A stretch of 64,000 bases of DNA from an uncultured Psychroserpens sp. GTDB taxonomy: Bacteria > Bacteroidota > Bacteroidia > Flavobacteriales > Flavobacteriaceae. The translations under genes and the position numbers were made by a program. This document shows, one piece after another, positions 27,560 to 37,047 of this stretch; the first letter of the stretch is position 1; each line of letters begins with the position of its first letter. Below the pieces are notes generated by a model. That model ran no database searches. It was not told the origin of the DNA and saw only the letters and a list, made by a program, of their open reading frames with translations. Location of the stretch: assembly GCF_947500255.1 (NCBI RefSeq), contig NZ_CANMRL010000001.1:1488001-1552000 (forward strand). Reading direction: 5' to 3'.

Positions 27560-27940
27560 TTAATTATCCTTTTTAGGTTCAAAAACCATAGCTTTCGAAA
27601 ACTTCTTTTTAATTTTTAAAAGTGCTATATCGGCTTCTAGTCGCGTGCTAAAATTACCAACCCAAACTTTATAATTTGGCGTTTCATATACCACATCGGT
27701 TGGCCATTGAGAAAATGTATTACGAAACTTTTGCTCTAATGCCATTGCTTTTGAACGTGATCCAAAATCTAATTGAATCTTATATAAGTCTACCGTTTTT
27801 ACATCTTTTTTATATTCTAATAGCTTCGTAATGTTACTATCTTGATCAATAGTGACGGTGCCCTCTTGAGCAAAAGCTTGATTTCCAATTGCCAAGAATG
27901 CTAAAACTAAGACCGCTATTTTAAGGGTGTTTGCTTTCAT
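27560..27940 (-). CDS. secreted SPOR-domain protein
   Basis: The 126-residue protein has a signal peptide (MKANTLKIAVLVLAFLAIGNQAFA, cleavage before QEGT). The C-terminal ~75 residues follow the SPOR pattern: YKIQLDFGSRSKAMALEQKF, then PNYKVWVGNFSTRLEADIAL, in which an aromatic-Lys-Val-X-Val-Gly-X-Phe core precedes the second helix. SPOR domains bind peptidoglycan glycan strands lacking stem peptides, so it is probably a periplasmic wall-binding protein. It is monocistronic, between the infB terminator and the divergent act operon. Confidence 0.85.
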   Translation of the reverse strand: MKANTLKIAVLVLAFLAIGNQAFAQEGTVTIDQDSNITKLLEYKKDVKTVDLYKIQLDFGSRSKAMALEQKFRNTFSQWPTDVVYETPNYKVWVGNFSTRLEADIALLKIKKKFSKAMVFEPKKDN

Positions 27941-28095
27941 ATTTTTTGAAATTTAGTACAAAGAAAACGATTTTTTTTGACTGTTGTTTCCTTAGTCAAA
28001 ATTAATAACTAAATTGGGTGCTAAATTATTATTTAGAATCCTTATAAATTATCAATTAACAGTTCTGTAACATTTCCAAAATCGACTTTATATGT

Positions 28096-28103
28096 TATTT
28101 TTG
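28096..28103 (+). promoter_or_regulatory. -7 promoter element of the act-cox operon
   Basis: TATTTTTG matches TAnnTTTG exactly. It covers the region just after the ATG at 28092, so that ATG cannot be the translation start and actA must begin at 28140 or later. No good TTG -33 element is visible at the usual distance. Confidence 0.6.
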
Positions 28104-28139
28104 CATGAGATTTTACAAACGTTTTTTTCAATAGCAATA

Positions 28140-29495
28140 ATGAAAAAATCATACCAAAGTTTAGAAGATAATTCAACTAACAATATGATACAGGTGATTT
28201 ACCGTCAACTAGCCTCAAAGATTCCTTATTTAGGACTGGTTATTTTACTCACGTTTACTACTTCACTTAACGCTCAAGAAGGCGATCCTGCAAAAGGAAA
28301 AGCTTTATTCAATACCAATTGTGCTTCTTGCCATAATCTTGATAGAGATATGACAGGACCAAAACTTCGATATGTTGAGTCGAGACTTGAAGAAGACCAA
28401 GGTTTAGATAGAGAGTGGTTAACAAAATGGATTAGAAACAGTGCAGGTCTTATTAAATCTGGAGATGCATACGCTAACCAGGTGTTTAATGAATGGAATC
28501 AAACACCAATGACTGCATTTGCAGCTTTAGAAGATCAAGACATCGCAGATATACTAGCTTGGACAGCTACAGATCCTCCTGAGCCAGAGACTCCTGATGG
28601 GCCAGTAGTAGTTGATGGAGGAGATTCAAATGGTATCTCAAATAAATTAATCCTTGGCGCTCTAGCCGTTTTATTTGCATTATTGGCAATGGCTTTAGTT
28701 TTGGTAAGACGTACATTAAATCGTTTTGCTGAAGAAAAAGGAATCGAAGCCGCTTCAAAAGATAAGAGTATTTCAATCTGGAAAGCATTCGTTCAAAACC
28801 AATTCTTAGTATTGGTGACAGCAATTTTCTTCTTATTGGCAAGTGCTTATTTTGTATATGGTTATTTATCTCAAATAGGTACAGATCAAGGTTACGAGCC
28901 TGTACAGCCAATACATTATTCGCATAGGATTCATGCTGGAGCAGCTGAAGATGGTGGTAATGGTATTGACTGTAAATACTGTCACTCTTCTGCTAGAGTA
29001 AGTAAGCATTCAGGCATTCCTTCATTGAATATCTGTATGAACTGTCATAAAACTATTTATCAAGTGTCTCCTGAAACACAAAAACAAGGTTTAGAAGAAT
29101 TTGGAAAAGATTACAATGCCGAAATTCAAAAACTATACAAGGCTGTTGGTTGGGATGAAGCTACGCAATCATATACAGGAGAAACTGAACCAGTGAGATG
29201 GATAAGAATACATAATCTTCCTGATTTTGCTTATTTCAATCACTCACAACACGTTGAGGTTGCTGGAGTACAGTGTCAAACATGTCATGGTCCTGTAGAA
29301 ACAATGGAAGTGATGTACCAACATGCGCCTTTAACAATGGGATGGTGTATCAACTGTCACCGAGAAACAGAAGTTAACGTAAAAGATAATTCGTATTACA
29401 CAAAAATACATGAGCAATTATCTAAAAAATATGGTGTAGATAAACTTACAGCTGCTCAAATGGGTGGACTAGAATGTGGTAAGTGTCACTACTAA
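28140..29495 (+). CDS. actA: alternative complex III subunit ActA, multiheme cytochrome c
   Basis: This membrane-bound cytochrome of the menaquinol:cytochrome c oxidoreductase has 451 residues from ATG 28140. ATG 28185, just before MIQVIYRQLASK, is an equally plausible start; ATG 28092 is excluded by the promoter element. A hydrophobic signal ends NAQ-EGDP. A monoheme cytochrome domain (CASCH, Cys61) is followed by two membrane helices (about 165-190 and 220-240) and a pentaheme domain with CKYCH, CMNCH, CQTCH, CINCH and CGKCH. That makes six heme motifs. It is the first gene of actABCDEF-coxBA. Confidence 0.92.
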   Translation: MKKSYQSLEDNSTNNMIQVIYRQLASKIPYLGLVILLTFTTSLNAQEGDPAKGKALFNTNCASCHNLDRDMTGPKLRYVESRLEEDQGLDREWLTKWIRNSAGLIKSGDAYANQVFNEWNQTPMTAFAALEDQDIADILAWTATDPPEPETPDGPVVVDGGDSNGISNKLILGALAVLFALLAMALVLVRRTLNRFAEEKGIEAASKDKSISIWKAFVQNQFLVLVTAIFFLLASAYFVYGYLSQIGTDQGYEPVQPIHYSHRIHAGAAEDGGNGIDCKYCHSSARVSKHSGIPSLNICMNCHKTIYQVSPETQKQGLEEFGKDYNAEIQKLYKAVGWDEATQSYTGETEPVRWIRIHNLPDFAYFNHSQHVEVAGVQCQTCHGPVETMEVMYQHAPLTMGWCINCHRETEVNVKDNSYYTKIHEQLSKKYGVDKLTAAQMGGLECGKCHY

Positions 29496-29529
29496 TAAAA
29501 TTTAATAAGAAGTAATTCAATTATATAAT

Positions 29530-32500
29530 ATGTCATCAAACAAGAAATACTGGAAAAGTGTTGAAGAGCTAAAAGAGAATAGCTCTATTGTTGAGACGCT
29601 AAAACAAAATGAATTTGTTGAAGAGATTCCAACTGATGAATTTTTAGGAGATAAAAATACATTAGAATCGTCTTCTACAACGCGTCGTGACTTTTTGAAG
29701 TATGTAGGTTTTAGTACTGCTGCTGCGTCTTTAGCAGCTTGTGAAGGACCTGTAATTAAATCAATTCCTTATGTGGTTCAACCAGAATCTATTGTTCCTG
29801 GTGTTGCCAATTATTATGCAACGACAATTGCAAATGGTTTTGATTTTGCTAGTGTTTTAGTAAAAACACGTGAAGGTCGTCCAATCAAAATTGAAAACAA
29901 CAACTTAGCAAAGACTAACAATAGTGCTAATGCAAGAGTTAATGCTTCTGTGTTAGGATTATATGATAGCTTAAGAGTTCAAGGTCCAATGAAAGGTGGA
30001 AGTGCTATTTCATGGGAAACTTTTGATGCTGAAACAAATCAAGCTTTAAATAATTTAATGACAGCTGGTAAGGAGATTGTATTGTTAACACAAACATATG
30101 CAAGTCCTTCTACTTCTAAGTTGATTTCTGAATTTAAAGCAAAGTACGGAAATGTACGTCATGTTGTGTATGATGCTGTTTCAGAATCTGCAGCGTTAGA
30201 TGCTTTTGAAGCGAAGTATAATACTCGCGGAATGGCAAATTATGATTTTTCTAAAGCCATGACAATTGTTTCAGTTGGAGCAGATTTCTTAGGAGATTGG
30301 CAAGGTGGTGGATTTGATGCTGGATATGCACAAGGACGTGTTCCGAAGAACGGAAAAATGTCTCGTCACATTCAGTTCGAATCAAATATGTCACTTACAG
30401 GTGCAAACGCAGATAAGCGTGTGCCATTAACGCCAACACAACAAAAACATGCCTTAGCAAAACTACATAGTTTAGTGGTTGGTGGAGCTGCATCTACAGA
30501 TTTACCAGAGCATATAGATCAAGCCGTTCAAAAAGCAGCATCTGAATTAAAAAGAGCAGGAAGTAATGGTGTTCTTGTTACTGGTATTCAAGACGTAAAT
30601 GCACAAACAGTTGCATTGGCGATTAATGAATCACTTGGAAGCAAGGCATTTGATTCAAATACACCAATATTAACAAGACAAGGTAATAATGCTTCGGTTA
30701 CTAAATTAGTAGCAGATATGAAAGCTGGTCGTGTAGGTGGTATCATCATGAGTGGTGTTAACCCAATGTACACATTACCTAATGCTTCAGATTTTGCTGA
30801 AGGTCTTGGCAAAACAGACTTATCAATAGTGTTTTCAATGAAAGCAGATGAAACTGCTTCTCTTGAAGGCGTTGATTATATTGCAGCAGCACCTCACTAC
30901 CTTGAGTCTTGGGGCGATGTTGAATTTAAAAAAGGACATTATAGTTTAATGCAACCAACGATTCGTCCGTTGTTTGATACACGTCAATTTCAAGACGCTT
31001 TATTAAAGTGGACAGATAATGGCATGAACTATCGTGAATATATTAAAGAGGCTTGGGGAAGCAGTATCCTTACTGGGTCATCTTTCAACAAGGCTTTACA
31101 AGATGGTGTTTATGTTGGTAGCATTGCTACTGAAACTGTAGATACAACATCTGATGCTGATTCTTCTATTGATGATCTATTAGGTGAATCTGTAACAGCA
31201 GTTTCTGCAGGAAGTGCGGCAAGAGCATTAGCGTCTTCTAAGTCTTCTGGAGATTTAGAATTAGTACTGTATACTAAAACAGGAATGGGTGATGGTCAAC
31301 AGGCTAATAACCCATGGTTACAAGAATTCCCAGATCCTATTACTAGAACATCTTGGGATAACTACTTAACAATGTCTGCAAAAGATGCAGAAAAGTATCA
31401 GGTTAAGAATTATCATGTAGCAGATGGAGGCTTAAATTCTAGCTTCGTAGAATTAACTGTTAATGGAATTCCTGTTACTATTCCAGTTATTATTCAACCA
31501 GGACAAGCACAAGGTTCTATAGGTTTAGCCTTAGGATATGGTCGCAAAAATGGATTGAAACCAGAAATGCAGACAGGAAAGAATGCCTACCATTTCTATA
31601 AAGATTTTAATACAACTCAAACAGACGTTTCATTAAAAGATATTGGTGGTGAACACGAATTTGCATGTGTTCAATTACAAAATACCTTAATGGGTCGTGG
31701 CGATATCATCAAGGAAACTACACTGGAGATCTTCAATACGTATGATAGAGAAGATCATGAGCATGGATGGAATAAAGTACCTAAGGTATCTTTAAATCAT
31801 GAAGAAGTAGATGTAACCTCTCCTGAAGTTGATTTATGGGATGAGTTTGATCGTTCAATAGGACATCACTTTAACTTATCTATAGACTTAAACTCTTGTA
31901 CAGGTTGTGGTGCATGTGTAATTGCATGTCATGCCGAAAACAATGTGCCTGTAGTTGGTAAAGAAGAAATTAGACGTAGTCGTGATATGCACTGGTTACG
32001 TATTGATAGATATTACTCTTCTAATGATACATTTGAAGGTGATGTTAAAGAAAAGGAAAGTGCAGATGGATTAGGTTTAGGAAACTTCGTATTTGGCGAT
32101 GGTGAAGGCGATGGTTCTTTATCGACATTTGCTAGATTAGAAGATCCAGCTGATAATCCGCAAGTAGCTTTCCAACCAGTAATGTGTCAGCATTGTAACC
32201 ATGCACCTTGTGAAACTGTATGTCCTGTGGCTGCAACATCACATGGTCGTCAAGGTCAAAATCATATGGCATATAACCGTTGTGTTGGTACACGTTACTG
32301 TGCAAATAACTGTCCGTATAAAGTACGTCGTTTCAACTGGTTCTTATACGCTCAAAACGATGAGTTCGATTATCATATGAATGACGATTTAGGTCGTATG
32401 GTATTAAATCCAGATGTAACAGTTCGTTCACGTGGTGTTATGGAAAAATGTTCTATGTGTATTCAAATGACACAGAAAACAATTCTTGATGCAAAACGTG

Positions 32501-32709
32501 ATGGACGTCCAGTTAAAGATGATGAATTCAAAACAGCATGTTCTGCAGCTTGTAGTAGTGGCGCAATGGTGTTTGGAGATATCAATAACAAAGACAGTAA
32601 AGTTGCAAAACTTAAAAAAGATGATCGTATGTATCACTTATTAGAAAGTGTTGGTACTAAACCTAATGTTCAGTATCAAACTAAAGTGAGAAATACTAAA
32701 GAAGCATAA
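29530..32709 (+). CDS. actB: alternative complex III subunit ActB (molybdopterin-like plus Fe-S)
   Basis: This 1059-residue periplasmic catalytic-type subunit fuses a molybdopterin-oxidoreductase-like domain (about 75-760, probably cofactor-free as in characterised Act complexes) to a ferredoxin-like domain. A Tat motif TTRRDFLKYVG (Arg52-Arg53) is followed by a lipobox-like LAAC with Cys71. Fe-S ligands start at CTGCGACVIAC (Cys790-Cys800). CQHCNHAPCETVCP, CVGTRYCANNCP and a CSMC...CSAAC set follow, consistent with three [4Fe-4S] and one [3Fe-4S] cluster. The gene lies between actA and actC in a tight operon. Confidence 0.95.
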   Translation: MSSNKKYWKSVEELKENSSIVETLKQNEFVEEIPTDEFLGDKNTLESSSTTRRDFLKYVGFSTAAASLAACEGPVIKSIPYVVQPESIVPGVANYYATTIANGFDFASVLVKTREGRPIKIENNNLAKTNNSANARVNASVLGLYDSLRVQGPMKGGSAISWETFDAETNQALNNLMTAGKEIVLLTQTYASPSTSKLISEFKAKYGNVRHVVYDAVSESAALDAFEAKYNTRGMANYDFSKAMTIVSVGADFLGDWQGGGFDAGYAQGRVPKNGKMSRHIQFESNMSLTGANADKRVPLTPTQQKHALAKLHSLVVGGAASTDLPEHIDQAVQKAASELKRAGSNGVLVTGIQDVNAQTVALAINESLGSKAFDSNTPILTRQGNNASVTKLVADMKAGRVGGIIMSGVNPMYTLPNASDFAEGLGKTDLSIVFSMKADETASLEGVDYIAAAPHYLESWGDVEFKKGHYSLMQPTIRPLFDTRQFQDALLKWTDNGMNYREYIKEAWGSSILTGSSFNKALQDGVYVGSIATETVDTTSDADSSIDDLLGESVTAVSAGSAARALASSKSSGDLELVLYTKTGMGDGQQANNPWLQEFPDPITRTSWDNYLTMSAKDAEKYQVKNYHVADGGLNSSFVELTVNGIPVTIPVIIQPGQAQGSIGLALGYGRKNGLKPEMQTGKNAYHFYKDFNTTQTDVSLKDIGGEHEFACVQLQNTLMGRGDIIKETTLEIFNTYDREDHEHGWNKVPKVSLNHEEVDVTSPEVDLWDEFDRSIGHHFNLSIDLNSCTGCGACVIACHAENNVPVVGKEEIRRSRDMHWLRIDRYYSSNDTFEGDVKEKESADGLGLGNFVFGDGEGDGSLSTFARLEDPADNPQVAFQPVMCQHCNHAPCETVCPVAATSHGRQGQNHMAYNRCVGTRYCANNCPYKVRRFNWFLYAQNDEFDYHMNDDLGRMVLNPDVTVRSRGVMEKCSMCIQMTQKTILDAKRDGRPVKDDEFKTACSAACSSGAMVFGDINNKDSKVAKLKKDDRMYHLLESVGTKPNVQYQTKVRNTKEA

Positions 32710-32739
32710 AAATTAATTAAGAAACAATTATAATAGATT

Positions 32740-34476
32740 ATGGCGTCTCATTACGAAGCACCTATTAGAAGACCCTTAGTTACAGGAGAAAAATCATATC
32801 ACGATGTATCGGTAGATGTGGCTGCACCTGTTGAAGGAAAAGCAAATAAATCTTGGTGGATTGTATTTTCAATAGCACTTGTCGCTTTCCTTTGGGGAAT
32901 TGGGTGTATTATCTATACAATTTCTACAGGTATCGGAACTTGGGGTTTGAATAAAACCGTAGGTTGGGCTTGGGATATTACTAACTTCGTTTGGTGGGTT
33001 GGTATTGGTCACGCAGGAACCTTAATTTCTGCTGTACTTTTACTTTTCCGTCAAAAATGGAGAATGGCGATTAACCGTTCTGCAGAAGCGATGACAATTT
33101 TCTCGGTAGTTCAAGCAGGTTTGTTCCCAATTATTCACATGGGTCGTCCATGGTTAGGATACTGGGTATTACCAATTCCAAACCAGTTTGGTTCATTATG
33201 GGTTAACTTTAACTCTCCATTACTTTGGGATGTATTTGCAATCTCTACGTATTTATCGGTATCATTAGTTTTCTGGTGGACTGGTTTATTACCTGATTTT
33301 GCGATGATTCGTGATAGAGCTGTAAAACCATTCCAAAAGAAGATTTATTCGTTATTAAGTTTTGGATGGTCTGGTCGTGCTAAAGATTGGCAACGTTTTG
33401 AAGAAGTATCATTAGTACTTGCAGGTTTAGCAACGCCATTAGTACTTTCTGTACATACTATTGTATCGTTTGACTTTGCTACATCGGTAATTCCTGGTTG
33501 GCATACAACCATTTTCCCTCCATACTTTGTTGCTGGAGCGATTTTCTCAGGATTTGCTATGGTGAATACTCTTCTTATTATCATGAGAAAAGTATGTAGC
33601 CTTGAAGATTATATTACAGTACAACACATCGAGTTAATGAACATCGTCATCATGATTACGGGTTCTATTGTTGGTGTGGCATATATTACTGAGTTGTTTA
33701 TTGCTTGGTATTCTGGAGTAGAATATGAACAATATGCATTCTTAAATAGAGCGACAGGTCCTTATGCTTGGGCATACTGGATGATGATGTCTTGTAACGT
33801 GTTCTCACCTCAGTTTATGTGGTTTAAAAAATTAAGAACGAGTATTATGTTCTCATTCTTTATATCTATTGTTGTAAACGTAGGAATGTGGTTTGAGCGT
33901 TTCGTAATTATCGTAACATCATTACACAGAGATTACTTACCATCATCTTGGACAATGTTCCAACCAACATTTGTTGATATAGGGATATTTATTGGAACCA
34001 TAGGATTCTTCTTTGTATTATTCCTATTATATGCTAGAACATTCCCTGTGATTGCTCAAGCCGAAGTGAAGACGATATTGAAATCTTCAGGAGAACGTTA
34101 TAAGAAAATTAGAGAGCGCGGTGATAGTTTAGTAGGAACAGGTGCAGATTCTAGAACATCAAATGCTATAGCCGAGGTTAACACAGAAGTAGCTAAAGAA
34201 GTTTCTGATGAAGACAACTCAGCTAAAGTTGATGATTTATTAGGAAGCATTGGCGCTTTTGATCCAAATACTCAGACCGCTGATGACTTGAAAAAAGTAA
34301 ATGGTATTGGCCCAAAAATGGAAGAAGTACTTAACAGTATTGGGATCTATACATTTTTACAGGTTAGTAAGATGACAAAAAGAGAATATGACTTGCTAGA
34401 TTCAATTACAGGTTCTTTCCCAGGAAGAGCAGAACGTGATGATTGGTCTGGACAGGCTAAAAAATTAATAAACTAA
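32740..34476 (+). CDS. actC: alternative complex III subunit ActC (NrfD-like) with C-terminal HhH domain
   Basis: The protein has 578 residues. The first ~455 form the NrfD/PsrC-type membrane subunit that binds menaquinol, with about ten hydrophobic helices, including GIGHAGTLISAVLLLFRQKW and HMGRPWLGYWVLPIPNQFG. After a polar linker (about 456-513) the last 65 residues form a helix-hairpin-helix-type domain (514-578): DDLKKVNGIGPKMEEVLNSI and GRAERDDWSGQAKKLIN. This tail is not part of the minimal ActC fold and looks like the small HhH domain appended to some other proteins. It would lie on the cytoplasmic side. Confidence 0.93.
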   Translation: MASHYEAPIRRPLVTGEKSYHDVSVDVAAPVEGKANKSWWIVFSIALVAFLWGIGCIIYTISTGIGTWGLNKTVGWAWDITNFVWWVGIGHAGTLISAVLLLFRQKWRMAINRSAEAMTIFSVVQAGLFPIIHMGRPWLGYWVLPIPNQFGSLWVNFNSPLLWDVFAISTYLSVSLVFWWTGLLPDFAMIRDRAVKPFQKKIYSLLSFGWSGRAKDWQRFEEVSLVLAGLATPLVLSVHTIVSFDFATSVIPGWHTTIFPPYFVAGAIFSGFAMVNTLLIIMRKVCSLEDYITVQHIELMNIVIMITGSIVGVAYITELFIAWYSGVEYEQYAFLNRATGPYAWAYWMMMSCNVFSPQFMWFKKLRTSIMFSFFISIVVNVGMWFERFVIIVTSLHRDYLPSSWTMFQPTFVDIGIFIGTIGFFFVLFLLYARTFPVIAQAEVKTILKSSGERYKKIRERGDSLVGTGADSRTSNAIAEVNTEVAKEVSDEDNSAKVDDLLGSIGAFDPNTQTADDLKKVNGIGPKMEEVLNSIGIYTFLQVSKMTKREYDLLDSITGSFPGRAERDDWSGQAKKLIN

Positions 34477-34485
34477 AAATAGTAC

Positions 34486-35016
34486 ATGGAAGCTTCAAAA
34501 GTAATTCACGCTATTTATACAGATGACGATGTTTTAATGGCTGCCGTTAAAAAGGTAAAGTCTGCGCATCATCATATTGAAGAAATTTACACGCCTTTTC
34601 CAGTTCACGGATTAGACAAGGCAATGGGATTAGAGCCAACAAGAATAGCTATAGCATCATTTATCTATGGTTGTATTGGTTTGACAGTAGCAATTGTCAT
34701 GATGAATTTTATCATGATCGAAGATTGGCCTCAAAACATTGGTGGAAAACCAAGTTTTAGTTATATCGAGAACATGCCTGCTTTTGTACCAATTATGTTT
34801 GAGCTTACTGTATTTTTTGCAGCTCACTTAATGGTTATCACATTTTACTTAAGAAGTAGAATGTGGCCATTTAAAAATGCAGAAAACCCAGATCCAAGAA
34901 CTACAGATGACCATTTCTTAATGGAAATTGCAGTTCATGATAACGAACAGGAACTCTCTAATTTGTTAAAGGAAACGGGAGCAGTAGAAATTAATTTAAT
35001 TGATAAAGCGCATTAA
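34486..35016 (+). CDS. actD: alternative complex III subunit ActD (DUF3341)
   Basis: The protein has 176 residues. A soluble N-terminal part (1-~60) has YTDDDVLMAAVKKVK and YTPFPVHGLDKAMGLEP, the DUF3341 hallmark. Two membrane helices follow (about 64-84 and 105-125), then a short soluble tail. In solved Act complexes ActD packs against ActC at the inner membrane. It is tightly spaced: 9 bases after actC and 9 bases before actE. Confidence 0.95.
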   Translation: MEASKVIHAIYTDDDVLMAAVKKVKSAHHHIEEIYTPFPVHGLDKAMGLEPTRIAIASFIYGCIGLTVAIVMMNFIMIEDWPQNIGGKPSFSYIENMPAFVPIMFELTVFFAAHLMVITFYLRSRMWPFKNAENPDPRTTDDHFLMEIAVHDNEQELSNLLKETGAVEINLIDKAH

Positions 35017-35025
35017 TTTATACAG

Positions 35026-35607
35026 ATGAAAAGCTTATTTAAAATAATAGTGGTATTAATTGTATTTGCAAGTGTTGTGGCCTGTAAGAATGACACAAGA
35101 CCTAACTATCAGTTTATGCCAAACATGTACGAGCCTGTAAGTTATGAAGCTTACCAAGAGGCTGAAATTGTAGTTGATGGTCAACAAATGCTCATTGAGG
35201 ATATGGAAGCTCAATTACCTGCCGAAGGTAGTATTCCTAGAGGTGGTCACATGCCATTTGAAATTGAGAATACTAACGAAGGTTATATCCTAGCTAAAGA
35301 GACATTAACCAGTCCTTTAGACTCTACTCAAATTGATAGCCCTAGAGGAGGAAGATTATACGATATTTATTGTGGCATTTGCCATGGTAAAAAAGGAGAT
35401 GGTCAAGGTAACTTAGTTAAGCGCGAGAAAATATTGGGAGTGCCAAGTTATGATGATGCTGGCAGAGCAATTACTGTTGGAAGTATTTACCATACTATTT
35501 ATTATGGGAAGAATTCAATGGGTTCATATGCTAATCAATTAAATGAAGAAGAACGCTGGCAAGTCGTTGATTATGTGTTGAAGTTGAAAGCTGATTTAGA
35601 AAAATAA
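35026..35607 (+). CDS. actE: alternative complex III subunit ActE, monoheme cytochrome c lipoprotein
   Basis: The 193-residue protein has a lipoprotein signal (MKSLFKIIVVLIVFASVVAC), so Cys20 is predicted to be lipidated. The C-terminal cytochrome c domain has CGICH followed by GKKGDGQGNLV, and a Met in NSMGSYANQL that can act as distal ligand. In Act complexes this subunit passes electrons onward to the oxidase. It sits 21 bases before actF. Confidence 0.95.
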   Translation: MKSLFKIIVVLIVFASVVACKNDTRPNYQFMPNMYEPVSYEAYQEAEIVVDGQQMLIEDMEAQLPAEGSIPRGGHMPFEIENTNEGYILAKETLTSPLDSTQIDSPRGGRLYDIYCGICHGKKGDGQGNLVKREKILGVPSYDDAGRAITVGSIYHTIYYGKNSMGSYANQLNEEERWQVVDYVLKLKADLEK

Positions 35608-35628
35608 GATTTAGTTAAAGATTATATA

Positions 35629-37020
35629 ATGGAATACAAAATTTCAAATAGACTAAGATTAACTGCTATTGTTTTAATGATAGTTGGAGTACTAGGTGTA
35701 TCATACAGCTTTGTAACTTCAGGCAAAACATTTGAACAAGTAGAAACAATGTTGGCTAACGAATCTCATCATGGTGGTGGTCATGGAGAAGAAGCAGGTC
35801 ATGATAAGGTAGCAGATCACGATACTCATGCATCAGAGGAATCTCATGCAGAAACAGCTGGCCATGATAACGCAGAGAGTCATGGAGCTCATGCTGAAGT
35901 TGATGAACATACAAAGCACGTTAACCATGTTATGCATGCTATGCACAAAAGACCTTGGGCTGCAATTTATGTAGCTGCATTTTTCTTTTTTATGATTGCA
36001 CTTGGTGTATTGGCATTTTATGCTGTACAATACGCTGCTCAAGCAGGATGGTCACCATTACTTTTAAGAGTGATGGAAGGTATTACCGCATATATGTTAC
36101 CTGGAGCCTTAATTGTTTTAGGTATAGCAATTGCTTCTGGTTTGATAGGTCATTACGGCTTATTTGTATGGATGGATCCAGATGTAGTAGCTCATGATAA
36201 ATTGATTCAAGGTAAATCTGGATGGTTGGATATCACATGGTTTGGAGTTAGAGGATTAATATTTATTGCTGGTTGGTGGTTATATAGACACTTCTCTCGT
36301 AAATTCTCGATTGCTCAAGATAATGCAGATGACAATAAAAACTTTAAAAAGACATTCCGTATCTCGGCAGCATTTTTAGTATTCTTTTTATATACAGAAT
36401 CTATGATGTCTTGGGATTGGATTATGAGTGTTGATCCTCACTGGTTCTCAACATTATTTGGATGGTATGTATTGGCAGGAATGATGGTTTGTGGTATTAC
36501 TGTAATTGCAATGATTACTATTTATTTGAAATCAAAAGGATTGTTACCAAAAGTAAACGATAGTCACATTCATGATTTAGCGAAATTCATGTTTGGATTT
36601 AGCATTTTCTGGACGTACTTATGGTTTTCGCAGTTCATGTTGATATGGTACTCTAACATTCCAGAAGAGGTGACTTATTTCATAGCGAGATTTAACGATT
36701 ATCAACTACCATTTTTAGGAATGGTGGCTATGAACTTTGTGTTCCCATTATTGGTATTAATGAATAGTGACTATAAACGTATTCCATGGTTTGTAATCAT
36801 GGCAGGTATCGTTATTTTAGTAGGTCACTATGTAGATATATTTAATATGATTATGCCGGCTACAGTGGGAGACCAATGGGCAATTGGTATACCAGAAATT
36901 AGCTCAATATTGTTATTTGCTGGATTGTTCATATTTATTGTATTTACAGCATTAACTAAAGCACCTTTAGAACCAAAACGAAATCCGTTCATCAAGGAAA
37001 GTGAACATTTCCATTATTAA
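35629..37020 (+). CDS. actF: alternative complex III subunit ActF with histidine-rich loop
   Basis: This 463-residue integral membrane subunit is related to ActC/NrfD, with about ten helices. It has a long polar insertion after the first helix (residues 45-107) carrying 15 histidines in His-Gly/Ala/Asp/Glu spacing. Typical family motifs are MSWDWIMSVDPHWFSTLFGW and MNFVFPLLVLMNSDYKR. The His-rich segment should lie outside the membrane and could bind Cu, Zn or Ni. It is the last act gene; coxB starts 27 bases later. Confidence 0.93.
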   Translation: MEYKISNRLRLTAIVLMIVGVLGVSYSFVTSGKTFEQVETMLANESHHGGGHGEEAGHDKVADHDTHASEESHAETAGHDNAESHGAHAEVDEHTKHVNHVMHAMHKRPWAAIYVAAFFFFMIALGVLAFYAVQYAAQAGWSPLLLRVMEGITAYMLPGALIVLGIAIASGLIGHYGLFVWMDPDVVAHDKLIQGKSGWLDITWFGVRGLIFIAGWWLYRHFSRKFSIAQDNADDNKNFKKTFRISAAFLVFFLYTESMMSWDWIMSVDPHWFSTLFGWYVLAGMMVCGITVIAMITIYLKSKGLLPKVNDSHIHDLAKFMFGFSIFWTYLWFSQFMLIWYSNIPEEVTYFIARFNDYQLPFLGMVAMNFVFPLLVLMNSDYKRIPWFVIMAGIVILVGHYVDIFNMIMPATVGDQWAIGIPEISSILLFAGLFIFIVFTALTKAPLEPKRNPFIKESEHFHY

Positions 37021-37047
37021 TAAAAATTATAAAGAACAGAAACGACA

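Noticed and set aside
28092-28139. N-terminal extension of actA from ATG 28092
   Set aside because: An exact TAnnTTTG promoter element lies inside it, and the extension adds a hydrophobic stretch ahead of a normal signal peptide.
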